Position numbers and translations under genes: made by a program
Source: an uncultured Collinsella sp.
Lineage (GTDB): Bacteria > Actinomycetota > Coriobacteriia > Coriobacteriales > Coriobacteriaceae
Direction of reading: 5' to 3'
Length of the DNA stretch: 64,000 nucleotides
NCBI GenBank assembly: GCA_900541645.1
Contig: UQKQ01000004.1
Span: 90,584 to 154,583 of the forward strand
Notes under the pieces: generated by a model
Told to the model about the DNA's origin: nothing
Database searches by the model: none
What the model saw: the letters and a program-made list of their open reading frames with translations, nothing else
In this document: in pieces, positions 34,224-41,820 of the stretch
Layout of the letters: each line of letters begins with the position of its first letter
How positions within the stretch are numbered: the stretch's first letter is position 1

Positions 34224-34426
34224 TAAGAATTGTTTTAACGGCTTTGGTTTCCTTTGGGAATCAGAGCTGTTTTCGTTTACGCGCCGGGCGACGGGAATCG
34301 AACCCGTCAGGGTGCAGAGCTGAGAAAATGCGTGAGCATTTTCCAGCGCAGCACGCAAGGGCCGAAGGCCCGCAGCGAAACAAGGATTTGCGAAGCAAAT
34401 CCTTGGGCTTTCCGTCGCCCGCTCCA
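34209..34426. other. tRNA-Gly 3'-end duplication: attachment-site-like scar with hairpins
   Basis: The last 15 bases of tRNA-Gly, CCGTCGCCCGCTCCA (34209-34223), recur exactly at 34412-34426. Between them lies a perfect 22-bp inverted copy of the T-arm region (34285-34306 against 34197-34218). Three tight hairpins follow: GAAAATGC-GTGA-GCATTTTC (34324-34343), GGGCC-GAA-GGCCC (34359-34371) and AAGGATTTGC-GAA-GCAAATCCTT (34382-34404). Direct repeats of a tRNA 3' end are what integration leaves behind, but no integrase or cargo remains. It occupies most of the 34224-34546 gap. Confidence 0.6.
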
Positions 34427-34546
34427 AGCTATATAATCGCAGGCCAATATGCTAATTTGGCTCGCGTTTATTTTTATACCGTCCGACCTCGCGGGGCAAA
34501 TGAACCAGGAGCGTTTGTCCCAAATCGTATGAAAGTAGTGATTGCC

Positions 34547-35383
34547 ATGGCACAGAGTAAGGCAGAATATCCCACCTCCGATTGCCTGGCGCCCGCCGCG
34601 ATCGAGGCCAAGACTGAGGCCGCCGGCGTTACCAAGGCTAACCTGCCGGTCTCTAAGGCCTTTTTGCTCGCTATGTTCGCTGGTGCGTTCATCGCCTTCG
34701 GCGGCCTGTTCTTTACGGTCTTTCTGAGCGATCCCACGCTTGGCTGGGGCGCCCAGCGCTTCGTGGGCGGTCTTGCTTTTTGCCTGGGACTGGTGCTCGT
34801 GCTCATTTGCGGCGCGGAACTGTTTACCGGCAACTCGCTTATGGTCTGCGCGCTTAAGAGCAAAAAGATCACGCTCGTCCAGATGCTCAAGGCTTGGGCT
34901 ATTGTGTGGATCGGCAACTTTGCCGGTGCCCTGTTGGTCGTCTTTTTGGTTTACATGGCGGCCATTTACAAGCTCAACGGCGAGGCCGTCGCCAACGCCA
35001 TGGTGAGCGTCGCCGCCGGTAAGGTCACGATCGATGCCGTCACCATCTTCTTCCGTGGCATTCTGTGCAACATCTTTGTGTGCTTGGCCGTGTGGATCGG
35101 TACCGCCGGCAAGACCGTGGTCGATAAGGTCGTGGGTATTTTGCTGCCCATTGCCGCCTTTGTGGCCTGCGGTTTTGAGCACTGCGTTGCCAACATGTAC
35201 TTTTTGCCCATGGGCATTTTGATGCACTCCTGCGGCTATGGAGCCGATATCGCCGGCGCCGATGCCCTTAACGCCGCCGGGCTGGCGCTCAACCTTTCCG
35301 TTGCCACGCTGGGCAATATCGTGGGTGGCGCCCTGATCGTGGCGCTGGGCTACTGGTTTATCTACGCCAACAAGGAGGCCTAA
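34547..35383 (+). CDS. Formate/nitrite transporter family protein
   Basis: A 278-residue FNT-family channel with six hydrophobic segments, moving formate, nitrite or a similar small anion. FAGAFIAFGGLFFTVFLSD, GAELFTGNSLMVCALKSKKI and GFEHCVANMYFLPMGI are family blocks. MAQSKAEYPTS at 34547 is taken as start; ATG 34529 in the same frame is the alternative, and neither has an ideal ribosome site. The longer open frame would run through the tRNA scar. Neighbouring selA/selB and molybdenum genes hint at formate, but no formate dehydrogenase is in the window. Confidence 0.88.
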   Translation: MAQSKAEYPTSDCLAPAAIEAKTEAAGVTKANLPVSKAFLLAMFAGAFIAFGGLFFTVFLSDPTLGWGAQRFVGGLAFCLGLVLVLICGAELFTGNSLMVCALKSKKITLVQMLKAWAIVWIGNFAGALLVVFLVYMAAIYKLNGEAVANAMVSVAAGKVTIDAVTIFFRGILCNIFVCLAVWIGTAGKTVVDKVVGILLPIAAFVACGFEHCVANMYFLPMGILMHSCGYGADIAGADALNAAGLALNLSVATLGNIVGGALIVALGYWFIYANKEA

Positions 35384-35404
35384 AGCCACCAAGCCATAAC
35401 CGAT

Positions 35405-35492
35405 CAAAAAGGGACAGGTTTATTTTGGCAGGTTTTGGACGAGGCGCTGCGCCGTCTTGTCGCGAGCTGCCATAATGGACCTGTCCCTTTTG
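35405..35492. repeat. Imperfect palindromic element between the FNT gene and selA
   Basis: CAAAAAGGGACAGGT at 35405 pairs with ACCTGTCCCTTTTG ending near 35492, and TGGCAG/CTGCCA continues the stem; an inner GGCGC/GCGCC hairpin lies near the centre. Four T follow, so it can terminate the FNT transcript. It shares the GGGACAGG arm type with other intergenic palindromes here. Confidence 0.6.
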
Positions 35493-35568
35493 TATGCGCG
35501 TCGCCACTTTTTGGCCGATGACGACCAAGGGGGACCTGCTTTTTATTGAATATGTCGAAAGGCTTTCC

Positions 35569-37026
35569 ATGAGCGACTGCGAATCCATGCCTGCCGAGGT
35601 GCGCGACCGCCTGCGCTCCATTCCCGCCGTTCACGAGCTGCTGGTCGAGTGGCCGGTCATGAAGGCTGCCGGCGATGCGGGCGACACGATTGCGCGCGAG
35701 GCGATCGACGCCGAGCTCGATGCCGAGCGCGCGGCGATTCGCTCTGGCGCTCCTGCTAGGAACAAGCGCGAGCTTGCCTTGGCCATCGAGCGGCGGTGCC
35801 ACCGACTGTCGCTGCCGACCCTGCGCCCTGCTGTCAACGCGACGGGCGTTGTGATTCACACCAATCTGGGTCGTGCCCCGCTCGCTCCCGCAGCGGTGCA
35901 GGCGGTGACCGATGTCGCCCGCGGCTACAGCACGCTTGAGTATGACGTCGCGACCTGTGCCCGTGGGGGTCGCAAAGAGCATGCCGCGCGTCTGCTGCGC
36001 ACGCTCACGGGGGCGCAGGACGCCCTGGTTGTCAACAACAACGCCGCGGCGGTGCTGCTGGTGCTTGCCGCGCATGCGTGCGGCAAAGAGGTCATCGTGA
36101 GCCGTGGCGAGCTTGTCGAGGTGGGCGGCAGCTTCCGCATCCCCGACATCATGGCGGCTTCGGGTGCCAAACTTGTCGAGGTGGGTTCTACTAACCGCAC
36201 GCATCTGGATGATTACCGAAGCGCCATTACGCCCAACACGGCGATGATCCTGAAAGTTCATCCTTCCAACTACCGTATCGAAGGCTTCCACGAGGAGGTT
36301 TCGGTGGCGGAGCTTTCCGTGCTGGCGCATGAGCACGGGCTGTTGCTGTACGAGGACCAGGGCTCGGGCGCGTTGCTTGCAGACGGGGTGCTCGCCGATG
36401 CGGGGGAGCAGCCAACATCCGCTTCGCTTTGCGCCGGCGTTGACGTCGTCTCGTGCTCGGGCGACAAGCTGCTCGGCGCCTCGCAGGCGGGCATTATTCT
36501 CGGTAGCGCCCAAGTAATCGCCGTCTGCGCTTCGCATCCGCTCATGCGCGCGCTTCGTCCCGGCAAGCTCACACTCGCGGCGCTCGAGGCCACTTTGCGC
36601 TTGTATGTGACCGGTCCCGATACGGCACAGCGGGAGATCCCGGTGCTCAACATGCTTTCCGGCGCGCCGGCTCCGCTCGAGCGTCAGGCCAAGCGCCTGC
36701 ATGACCGCATGCTGCGCAAGCTTCGCGAGTCTCAGTGTGAGGAGGCGGTGGAGCTGCAGGTTGTCGAGGGCGTGTCTGCTCCGGGCGGCGGTTCGCTGCC
36801 GACCGTCGAGCTCCCAACTTTTTGCGTTGCCGTCTGTCCCGTCGATGGGCGTCTATCCGCCGATGGCCTAAAGCGCGCTATGGTACAGGAGCCCGATACG
36901 CCGGTTGTGACGCGCGTGCGGCACGACCAGGTGCTTTTTGACGTTCGCACGCTTTTGCGCGACACCGACCTTGACCTGTGTGCGTCTGCGTTGGCGGATG
37001 CCGTGCGGGCAGGTTTGCGTCGATGA
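35569..37026 (+). CDS. selA: L-seryl-tRNA(Sec) selenium transferase
   Basis: A 485-residue PLP enzyme converting Ser-tRNA(Sec) to Sec-tRNA(Sec) with selenophosphate. NATGVVIHTNLGRAPL and GGRKEHAARLLRTLTGA precede the PLP lysine in SCSGDKLLGASQAG (about residue 300). The ATG at 35569 has GAAAGG at good spacing. Its stop overlaps the selB start in ATGA, and tRNA-Sec follows selB, so selA-selB-selC form a compact unit that reads the UGA in selD. Confidence 0.96.
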   Translation: MSDCESMPAEVRDRLRSIPAVHELLVEWPVMKAAGDAGDTIAREAIDAELDAERAAIRSGAPARNKRELALAIERRCHRLSLPTLRPAVNATGVVIHTNLGRAPLAPAAVQAVTDVARGYSTLEYDVATCARGGRKEHAARLLRTLTGAQDALVVNNNAAAVLLVLAAHACGKEVIVSRGELVEVGGSFRIPDIMAASGAKLVEVGSTNRTHLDDYRSAITPNTAMILKVHPSNYRIEGFHEEVSVAELSVLAHEHGLLLYEDQGSGALLADGVLADAGEQPTSASLCAGVDVVSCSGDKLLGASQAGIILGSAQVIAVCASHPLMRALRPGKLTLAALEATLRLYVTGPDTAQREIPVLNMLSGAPAPLERQAKRLHDRMLRKLRESQCEEAVELQVVEGVSAPGGGSLPTVELPTFCVAVCPVDGRLSADGLKRAMVQEPDTPVVTRVRHDQVLFDVRTLLRDTDLDLCASALADAVRAGLRR

Positions 37027-38987
37027 CCGCGCGCGAGCTTGTCGAATGTCCCGTTATCGTCGGAACGGCAGGACACGTCGACCACGGAAAGTCGGCCCTT
37101 ATCGAGGCGCTGACCGGCAAAAATCCCGACCGTCTGGAGGTCGAACGGCGCCGAGGCATGACCACTGAGCTCGGCTTTGGCGAGCTCGAGCTTCCCAGCG
37201 GCAAGCTTGTCGGCTTGGTCGACGTACCCGGGCATGCGCACTATCTGCGCGCCATGGTGCAGGGCGCCACCGGCGTGGACGTTGCGTTGCTGGCGGTTTC
37301 GGCCGTTGAGGGCGTGATGCCGCAGACCCGCGAGCACGTTCGGGTTCTGGAGCTGTTGGGTGTGACGCGCATGGTCGTCGCACTCACGATGCGCGATTTG
37401 GCCGACCACGAGATTGCCGCGCTGGCGGAGCTCGATGTCGAGGCGTTTCTGGACGGGACCGTGTTTGCGGGTGCCTCTATAGTGCCGGTGTCCTCCAAGA
37501 CGGGCGAGGGCCTGGACGAGCTGCTTACGACGCTCGATAACACGGTTTGTTCGTGCTGGTCGGAGCATCTGGAGGCGACCGCTGGCTCGGGCGCCGCGCC
37601 CCGTCTTCCCATCGACCGTTGCTTTAGCATCCGCGGCACCGGAACCGTCGTGACGGGTACGCTGCACGACGGTCCCGTTTCGGTTGGCGATGAGCTCGTT
37701 GCGCTGCCGTCGCAAACGCGCTGTCGCGTGCGCGGGGTGCAGGTTCACGGGGATACCCAGTGCGCGGTTCCCGGCCAGCGCGTCGCCCTGAACCTGGTGG
37801 GCGATGGCGTGGCGGGCCTCAAGCGCGGCGAGATGCTCGGCGTCGAGGGTCGCGTGGGCCAGACGCTGCGCTTTTTGATGCAACTGACATATGTGGGGCG
37901 CGATGGCGTGCGAGCCGGCGTTCTTGCTTCGGGTACACGCGTGCACGTTATGGCGGGCACGGCTGAGGTGCTCGGCCGCATTATGCTTTTAGACGACGAG
38001 CCGCCTATTGCGGTCGGCGAGACGCGTGTGGTGCAGGTGCGCCTGGAACGGCCGCTGCCGTTGCGCGCCGGCGATCATGCCGTCATTCTGTCGTATTCGC
38101 CGATTTCGCTGCTTGGCGGCGGACGCGTCCTGCTATCGCGCTGTCGCCGCGCGCGGGTCCTGTCGGCGGGGGAGCGCGCGTTGTATGCGGCGCTTGAGTC
38201 CGGAGATGTCGCGGACGGCGTACACGCGTGGCTGGCGCTGCAAACGCTGCCTGTTGCTGCTGCCGGTGTTGCCGCAGCGCTCGATCTTGTTACCGGCGAG
38301 GTCGAGATCGTTTTGCGTGGGCTTGTGGACCAGGCTGCCGTGTGCGAGCTTGCTGCGGGCGGTGCGGTGCTCTACGCAGATGCCTCGGCTCTCGATGCTG
38401 CAATGGATGTGCTGGCTGCGGCCTTGTCCTCCATGCACGCGGCGGCTCCCAAGGAGATCGGCTTTACGTCCGGTGCGGTCGCGCACGCGGCTTGGCCGGG
38501 CGCCGGTAACGATGTCGCGATGGCACTTATTGCCGAGGGCTCTGCACGTGGCGCGTGCGCCGTCGACGGTGCCGAGGTGTTCGACCCGCATTCCGCCGCC
38601 GCGGCGATACGCGTGGTGCGCGAGGCTGGCCAGCGTATCGTGGCCCTGCTGGATGAGGCCGGTCTTAATGCGCCGACGCTTCCCGAGGTGAGCGAACAGT
38701 TGCAGCTCGATCGCGACACCATGACGCGTGCACTGCGCGAGCTTTCGCTCAACCACTCGATCGTTAAGGTCGAGCGCGACGTTGCCTTGTCCGCCGCTGC
38801 CGAGGCCCATGCGCGTGAGGTTGTTGCGACGGCTATCGAGGCTGCTGGCGGCGCCGCCACCACGAGTGTGCTGCGCGAAGCCCTGGGCGTGTCGCGCAAA
38901 CGAACCATTAGCATCTTGGAGCACCTGGATGCCGTGCGCTTTACAGTACTCGACAAGGAGTCCGGCGGTCTGAGATCGCTGCGTTAG
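37023..38987 (+). CDS. selB: Selenocysteine-specific elongation factor SelB
   Basis: A 654-residue translational GTPase that brings Sec-tRNA to UGA codons marked by a SECIS hairpin. The G1 motif is GHVDHGKS (17-24), followed by RRRGMTTELGF and VDVPGHAHYLRAM. IRGTGTVVTGTL opens domain 2. The C-terminal ~250 residues form the winged-helix repeats that bind the mRNA hairpin. The G4 motif is altered (VALTMRDL where NKxD is usual), which deserves an alignment. It overlaps selA by four bases. Confidence 0.95.
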   Translation: MTARELVECPVIVGTAGHVDHGKSALIEALTGKNPDRLEVERRRGMTTELGFGELELPSGKLVGLVDVPGHAHYLRAMVQGATGVDVALLAVSAVEGVMPQTREHVRVLELLGVTRMVVALTMRDLADHEIAALAELDVEAFLDGTVFAGASIVPVSSKTGEGLDELLTTLDNTVCSCWSEHLEATAGSGAAPRLPIDRCFSIRGTGTVVTGTLHDGPVSVGDELVALPSQTRCRVRGVQVHGDTQCAVPGQRVALNLVGDGVAGLKRGEMLGVEGRVGQTLRFLMQLTYVGRDGVRAGVLASGTRVHVMAGTAEVLGRIMLLDDEPPIAVGETRVVQVRLERPLPLRAGDHAVILSYSPISLLGGGRVLLSRCRRARVLSAGERALYAALESGDVADGVHAWLALQTLPVAAAGVAAALDLVTGEVEIVLRGLVDQAAVCELAAGGAVLYADASALDAAMDVLAAALSSMHAAAPKEIGFTSGAVAHAAWPGAGNDVAMALIAEGSARGACAVDGAEVFDPHSAAAAIRVVREAGQRIVALLDEAGLNAPTLPEVSEQLQLDRDTMTRALRELSLNHSIVKVERDVALSAAAEAHAREVVATAIEAAGGAATTSVLREALGVSRKRTISILEHLDAVRFTVLDKESGGLRSLR

Positions 38988-39049
38988 CGGTTTCCGCATC
39001 GCTCTTTTCGGTTGTGGTCTGTTGGGTTTGGTAAAATACCGCCACGTTT

Positions 39050-39146
39050 GGGAGCGGATGGGCTCCGGTGGGCCCCGCGGTCTTCAAAACCGTTGTGAGG
39101 CGTGCAAAACGTCTTGGATGTGTTCGATTCACATCCGTTCCCGCCA
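39050..39146 (+). tRNA. selC: tRNA-Sec (TCA)
   Basis: A 97-base tRNA with encoded CCA and the long variable arm typical of tRNA-Sec. The extended 8-bp acceptor GGGAGCGG pairs with CCGTTCCC, the anticodon loop CTTCAAAA gives TCA, and the T loop is GTTCGATTC. It lies 62 bases after selB. Confidence 0.96.
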
Positions 39147-39158
39147 ACGCATCTCGCC

Positions 39159-39198
39159 AAAACCACCACAAAGGTGTCTGTCCCCTTTGTGGTGGTTT
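39159..39198 (+). terminator. Strong hairpin after tRNA-Sec, CAAAGG family relative
   Basis: AAACCACCACAAAGG pairs perfectly with CCTTTGTGGTGGTTT (ending 39198) around TGTCTGTCC. The core CAAAGG...CTGTCCCCTTTG matches the palindromes at 20520, 29135 and 53269, while the outer stem (ACCACC/GGTGGT) is different and still paired. It probably ends the sel transcript. Confidence 0.65.
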
Positions 39199-39409
39199 CG
39201 AAACGTGCGGGAAACAGCTTCGAAACACGCGATTTGCTCGTCAGGCGGTCAAAAAGCTATCTACCTGCATCGTAATCAAAATGAAACATCCGCTCGTTGC
39301 CTTATTCGTAACTTTGTAGCAACAGTGCGATATTATCCATACTCGATAAAGCTCACGGCGCATGGGGCGCCGCGAACGACACCTTTCTTTTCCATCAATT
39401 GGAGGAAGC

Positions 39410-40765
39410 ATGAGCTACACGCAGAAAGTTCTCGACGAGCTCAAGGCCCGCTATCCCGAGCAGCCTGAGTTCATCCAGGCCGCGACCGAGATCCTCGGCA
39501 CCATCCAGCCGGCGCTCGACGCCCATCCCGAGTACGAGGAGGCCGCCCTACTGGAGCGCCTCGTCGAGCCCGAGCGCATCGTTATGTTCCGTGTTCCCTG
39601 GGTCGACGACCAGGGCAAGGTCCAGGTCAACCGCGGTTACCGCGTCGAGTTCAACTCTGCCATTGGGCCCTACAAGGGCGGCCTGCGCTTTAACCCGACG
39701 GTCACCCTGGGTATGCTCAAGTTCCTGGGTCTGGAGCAGATTCTTAAGAACAGCCTGACCACCCTTCCCATGGGCGGCGGCAAGGGCGGCTCCGACTTTG
39801 ACCCCAAGGGCAAGTCCAACAACGAGATCATGCACTTCTGCCAGTCCTTCATGACCGAGCTCTACCGCCACATCGGCCCCAACACCGACGTTCCCGCCGG
39901 CGACCTGGGCGTTGGCGGCCGCGAGGTGGCCTACATGTTCGGTCAGTACAAGCGCCTGACCAACGAGTGGACCGGCGTCCTCACCGGCAAGGGCCTCTCC
40001 TTTGGCGGCTCGCTCGCCCGTACCGAGGCCACCGGCTACGGCCTGGTCTACTTTGTGGACGAGTACCTCAAGAGCCGCGGCGACTCCTTCGAGGGCAAGA
40101 ACGTTGTCGTTCACGGTTCCGGCAATGTCGCTATCTACGCCGTCCAGAAGGTTTCCCAGCTTGGCGGCAAGGTGCTGGCCTGCTCCGATACCCACGGCTG
40201 GGTCGAGGATCCCGACGGCATCGACTACTCCGTGCTCGAGCACGTCTACAACCAGAAGCGCTCCGGCCACGACAAGGGCGTCACGCTCGCCATGTACGTT
40301 GACGAGAAGCCCGGTGCCGTGTGGCACGAGGGCGACGGCCGCGGTGTGTGGCAGCTGCCCTGCGACATCGCGCTGCCCTGCGCTCGCGAGAACACGCTGC
40401 TGCTCGAGGACGCCCAGGCGCTCGTCGCTAATGGCTGCAAGGTGGTCGGCGAGGGCGCGAACATGCCCACGACCATCGAGGCCACGACCTACTTCCAGGA
40501 GAACGGCGTCGCCTTTATGCCCGGTAAGGCTGCCAACGCCGGCGGCGTGCTCGTGTCCGGCCTCGAGATGAGCCAGAACGCCGAGCACCTGTCCTGGACC
40601 TTCGAGGAGGTCGACGGCAAGCTCGAGCAGCTCATGCGCGGCATGTTCCACAACGTGGACGACACCGCCAAGGAGTATGGCCAGGAGGGCAACTTTGTCA
40701 TGGGCGCCAACATCGCCGGCTTCCTGAAGGTCGCCGACGCCATGCTCGCTCAGGGCGTCTGCTAA
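39410..40765 (+). CDS. gdhA: NADP-specific glutamate dehydrogenase
   Basis: A 451-residue hexameric-type glutamate dehydrogenase fixing ammonia onto 2-oxoglutarate. The catalytic lysine block LTTLPMGGGKGGSDFDP and GGLRFNPTVTLGMLKFL lie near residues 85-135, and the nucleotide fold shows VVVHGSGNVAIYAV. The ATG at 39410 has TTGGAGGA upstream. It is monocistronic, ended by a strong terminator. The ~210-bp upstream region after the tRNA-Sec hairpin must hold its promoter, but none is convincing. Confidence 0.97.
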   Translation: MSYTQKVLDELKARYPEQPEFIQAATEILGTIQPALDAHPEYEEAALLERLVEPERIVMFRVPWVDDQGKVQVNRGYRVEFNSAIGPYKGGLRFNPTVTLGMLKFLGLEQILKNSLTTLPMGGGKGGSDFDPKGKSNNEIMHFCQSFMTELYRHIGPNTDVPAGDLGVGGREVAYMFGQYKRLTNEWTGVLTGKGLSFGGSLARTEATGYGLVYFVDEYLKSRGDSFEGKNVVVHGSGNVAIYAVQKVSQLGGKVLACSDTHGWVEDPDGIDYSVLEHVYNQKRSGHDKGVTLAMYVDEKPGAVWHEGDGRGVWQLPCDIALPCARENTLLLEDAQALVANGCKVVGEGANMPTTIEATTYFQENGVAFMPGKAANAGGVLVSGLEMSQNAEHLSWTFEEVDGKLEQLMRGMFHNVDDTAKEYGQEGNFVMGANIAGFLKVADAMLAQGVC

Positions 40766-40808
40766 ATTCAGCTTGACATAGCTCCGTTCAGCACCAGCTG
40801 ATGAGCTT

Positions 40809-40844
40809 AAGGCTCCCGACCATATCGGCCGGGAGCCTTTTTCT
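40809..40844 (+). terminator. Terminator after gdhA
   Basis: AAGGCTCCCG (40809-40818) pairs with CGGGAGCCTT (about 40830-40839), followed by TTTTC. Confidence 0.9.
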
Positions 40845-40917
40845 ATGATGGTGAGGGTCGTGCGCCCTCGTTTGGTACACTTAGAGATACTGGACAAGTA
40901 AAGAGATGGGGGAGAAC

Positions 40918-41820
40918 GTGCTCAAGTTCGGTTCCTACGTCCGTGTTGGAAACGCGGCCGAAGCCTATGAGCTCTTGCAGAAGAACCGCAACAACAAGAT
41001 TGTGGGCGGCGGCATCTGGATGCGCCTGGGTTCGCGTCGCGTGGCGACGGCGATTGACCTTTCGGCCTGCGGACTCGATCAGATTGAGGAGACCGAGACC
41101 GAGTTTCGCATCGGTGCCATGTGCGCCCTGCGCCAGCTCGAGCGCCATGCCGAGCTCAACGCGCTTGTCAACAATGTCTTTGAGTTCGCCGTCCACGACA
41201 TCGTGGGCGTGCAGCTGCGCAATACCGCCACGGTGGGCGGCAGCATCTACGGCCGCTTTGGCTTCTCGGACGTGCTTTCGGCTTTTTTGGCGCTCGATTC
41301 CTATGTTGAGCTGACGGGCGCCGGTCGCGTGCCGCTCGCGGAGTTCGTGGACATGGGCTACGTACGTGACGTGATCGAGCATGTCGTGGTCGTCAAGCAC
41401 GATTACCGCGCGAGCTATGAGGCCGTGCGCAAGGCCGCGACCGACTTCCCCTCCTTAAACGTCACCGCCGCCTGGTGGGACAACAGCTGGCACGTCACCG
41501 TGGGCGCCCGCCCGCTGCGCGCTACCTTGCTGCAGGGCGAGGCATGTGGCCTTTCCAGCGAGCAGCCTTCCGAGGACGAGCTTCGCGCCCTTGCTGCATC
41601 CGTGCGTGCCCTGAGCTACGGAACCAACCTGTGGGGCTCGGTCGAGTACCGCCGTCGCATCTCGGCACCGCTCGCCGTCCAGGCCGTGCGTCGTGCCGCC
41701 GGCATCGAGCTTTCTGCCGCGCTTGCCCGCGAGCTCGAGACCGTGCAGATTCCTAAGTTTGCCACGGACGAGTATTCCTGCCGCCGCGTGCCCGGCGTCG
41801 ATTCTAGCGAGGTGCGCTAA
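40918..41820 (+). CDS. FAD-binding subunit of a molybdenum hydroxylase
   Basis: A 300-residue protein of the CoxM/XdhB type: an N-terminal FAD domain (KIVGGGIWMRLGSRR at ~25, RNTATVGGSIYGRFGFSDVLSAFLALD at ~110) and a C-terminal CO-dehydrogenase-flavoprotein domain. It passes electrons from the iron-sulfur clusters of the partner to an acceptor. GTG 40918 is preferred since GGGGGAG lies just before it; ATG 40906 would add four residues encoded by that same sequence. Its TAA overlaps the partner's ATG (TAATG), showing strict coupling. Confidence 0.88.
   Translation: MLKFGSYVRVGNAAEAYELLQKNRNNKIVGGGIWMRLGSRRVATAIDLSACGLDQIEETETEFRIGAMCALRQLERHAELNALVNNVFEFAVHDIVGVQLRNTATVGGSIYGRFGFSDVLSAFLALDSYVELTGAGRVPLAEFVDMGYVRDVIEHVVVVKHDYRASYEAVRKAATDFPSLNVTAAWWDNSWHVTVGARPLRATLLQGEACGLSSEQPSEDELRALAASVRALSYGTNLWGSVEYRRRISAPLAVQAVRRAAGIELSAALARELETVQIPKFATDEYSCRRVPGVDSSEVR

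Noticed and set aside
34244..34546. N-terminal extension of the formate/nitrite transporter
   Set aside because: The frame runs through the tRNA-derived scar and adds about 100 residues not found in the family.
36978..37022. Upstream start for selB
   Set aside because: The in-frame codons lie inside selA; the ATGA overlap at 37023 is the natural start.
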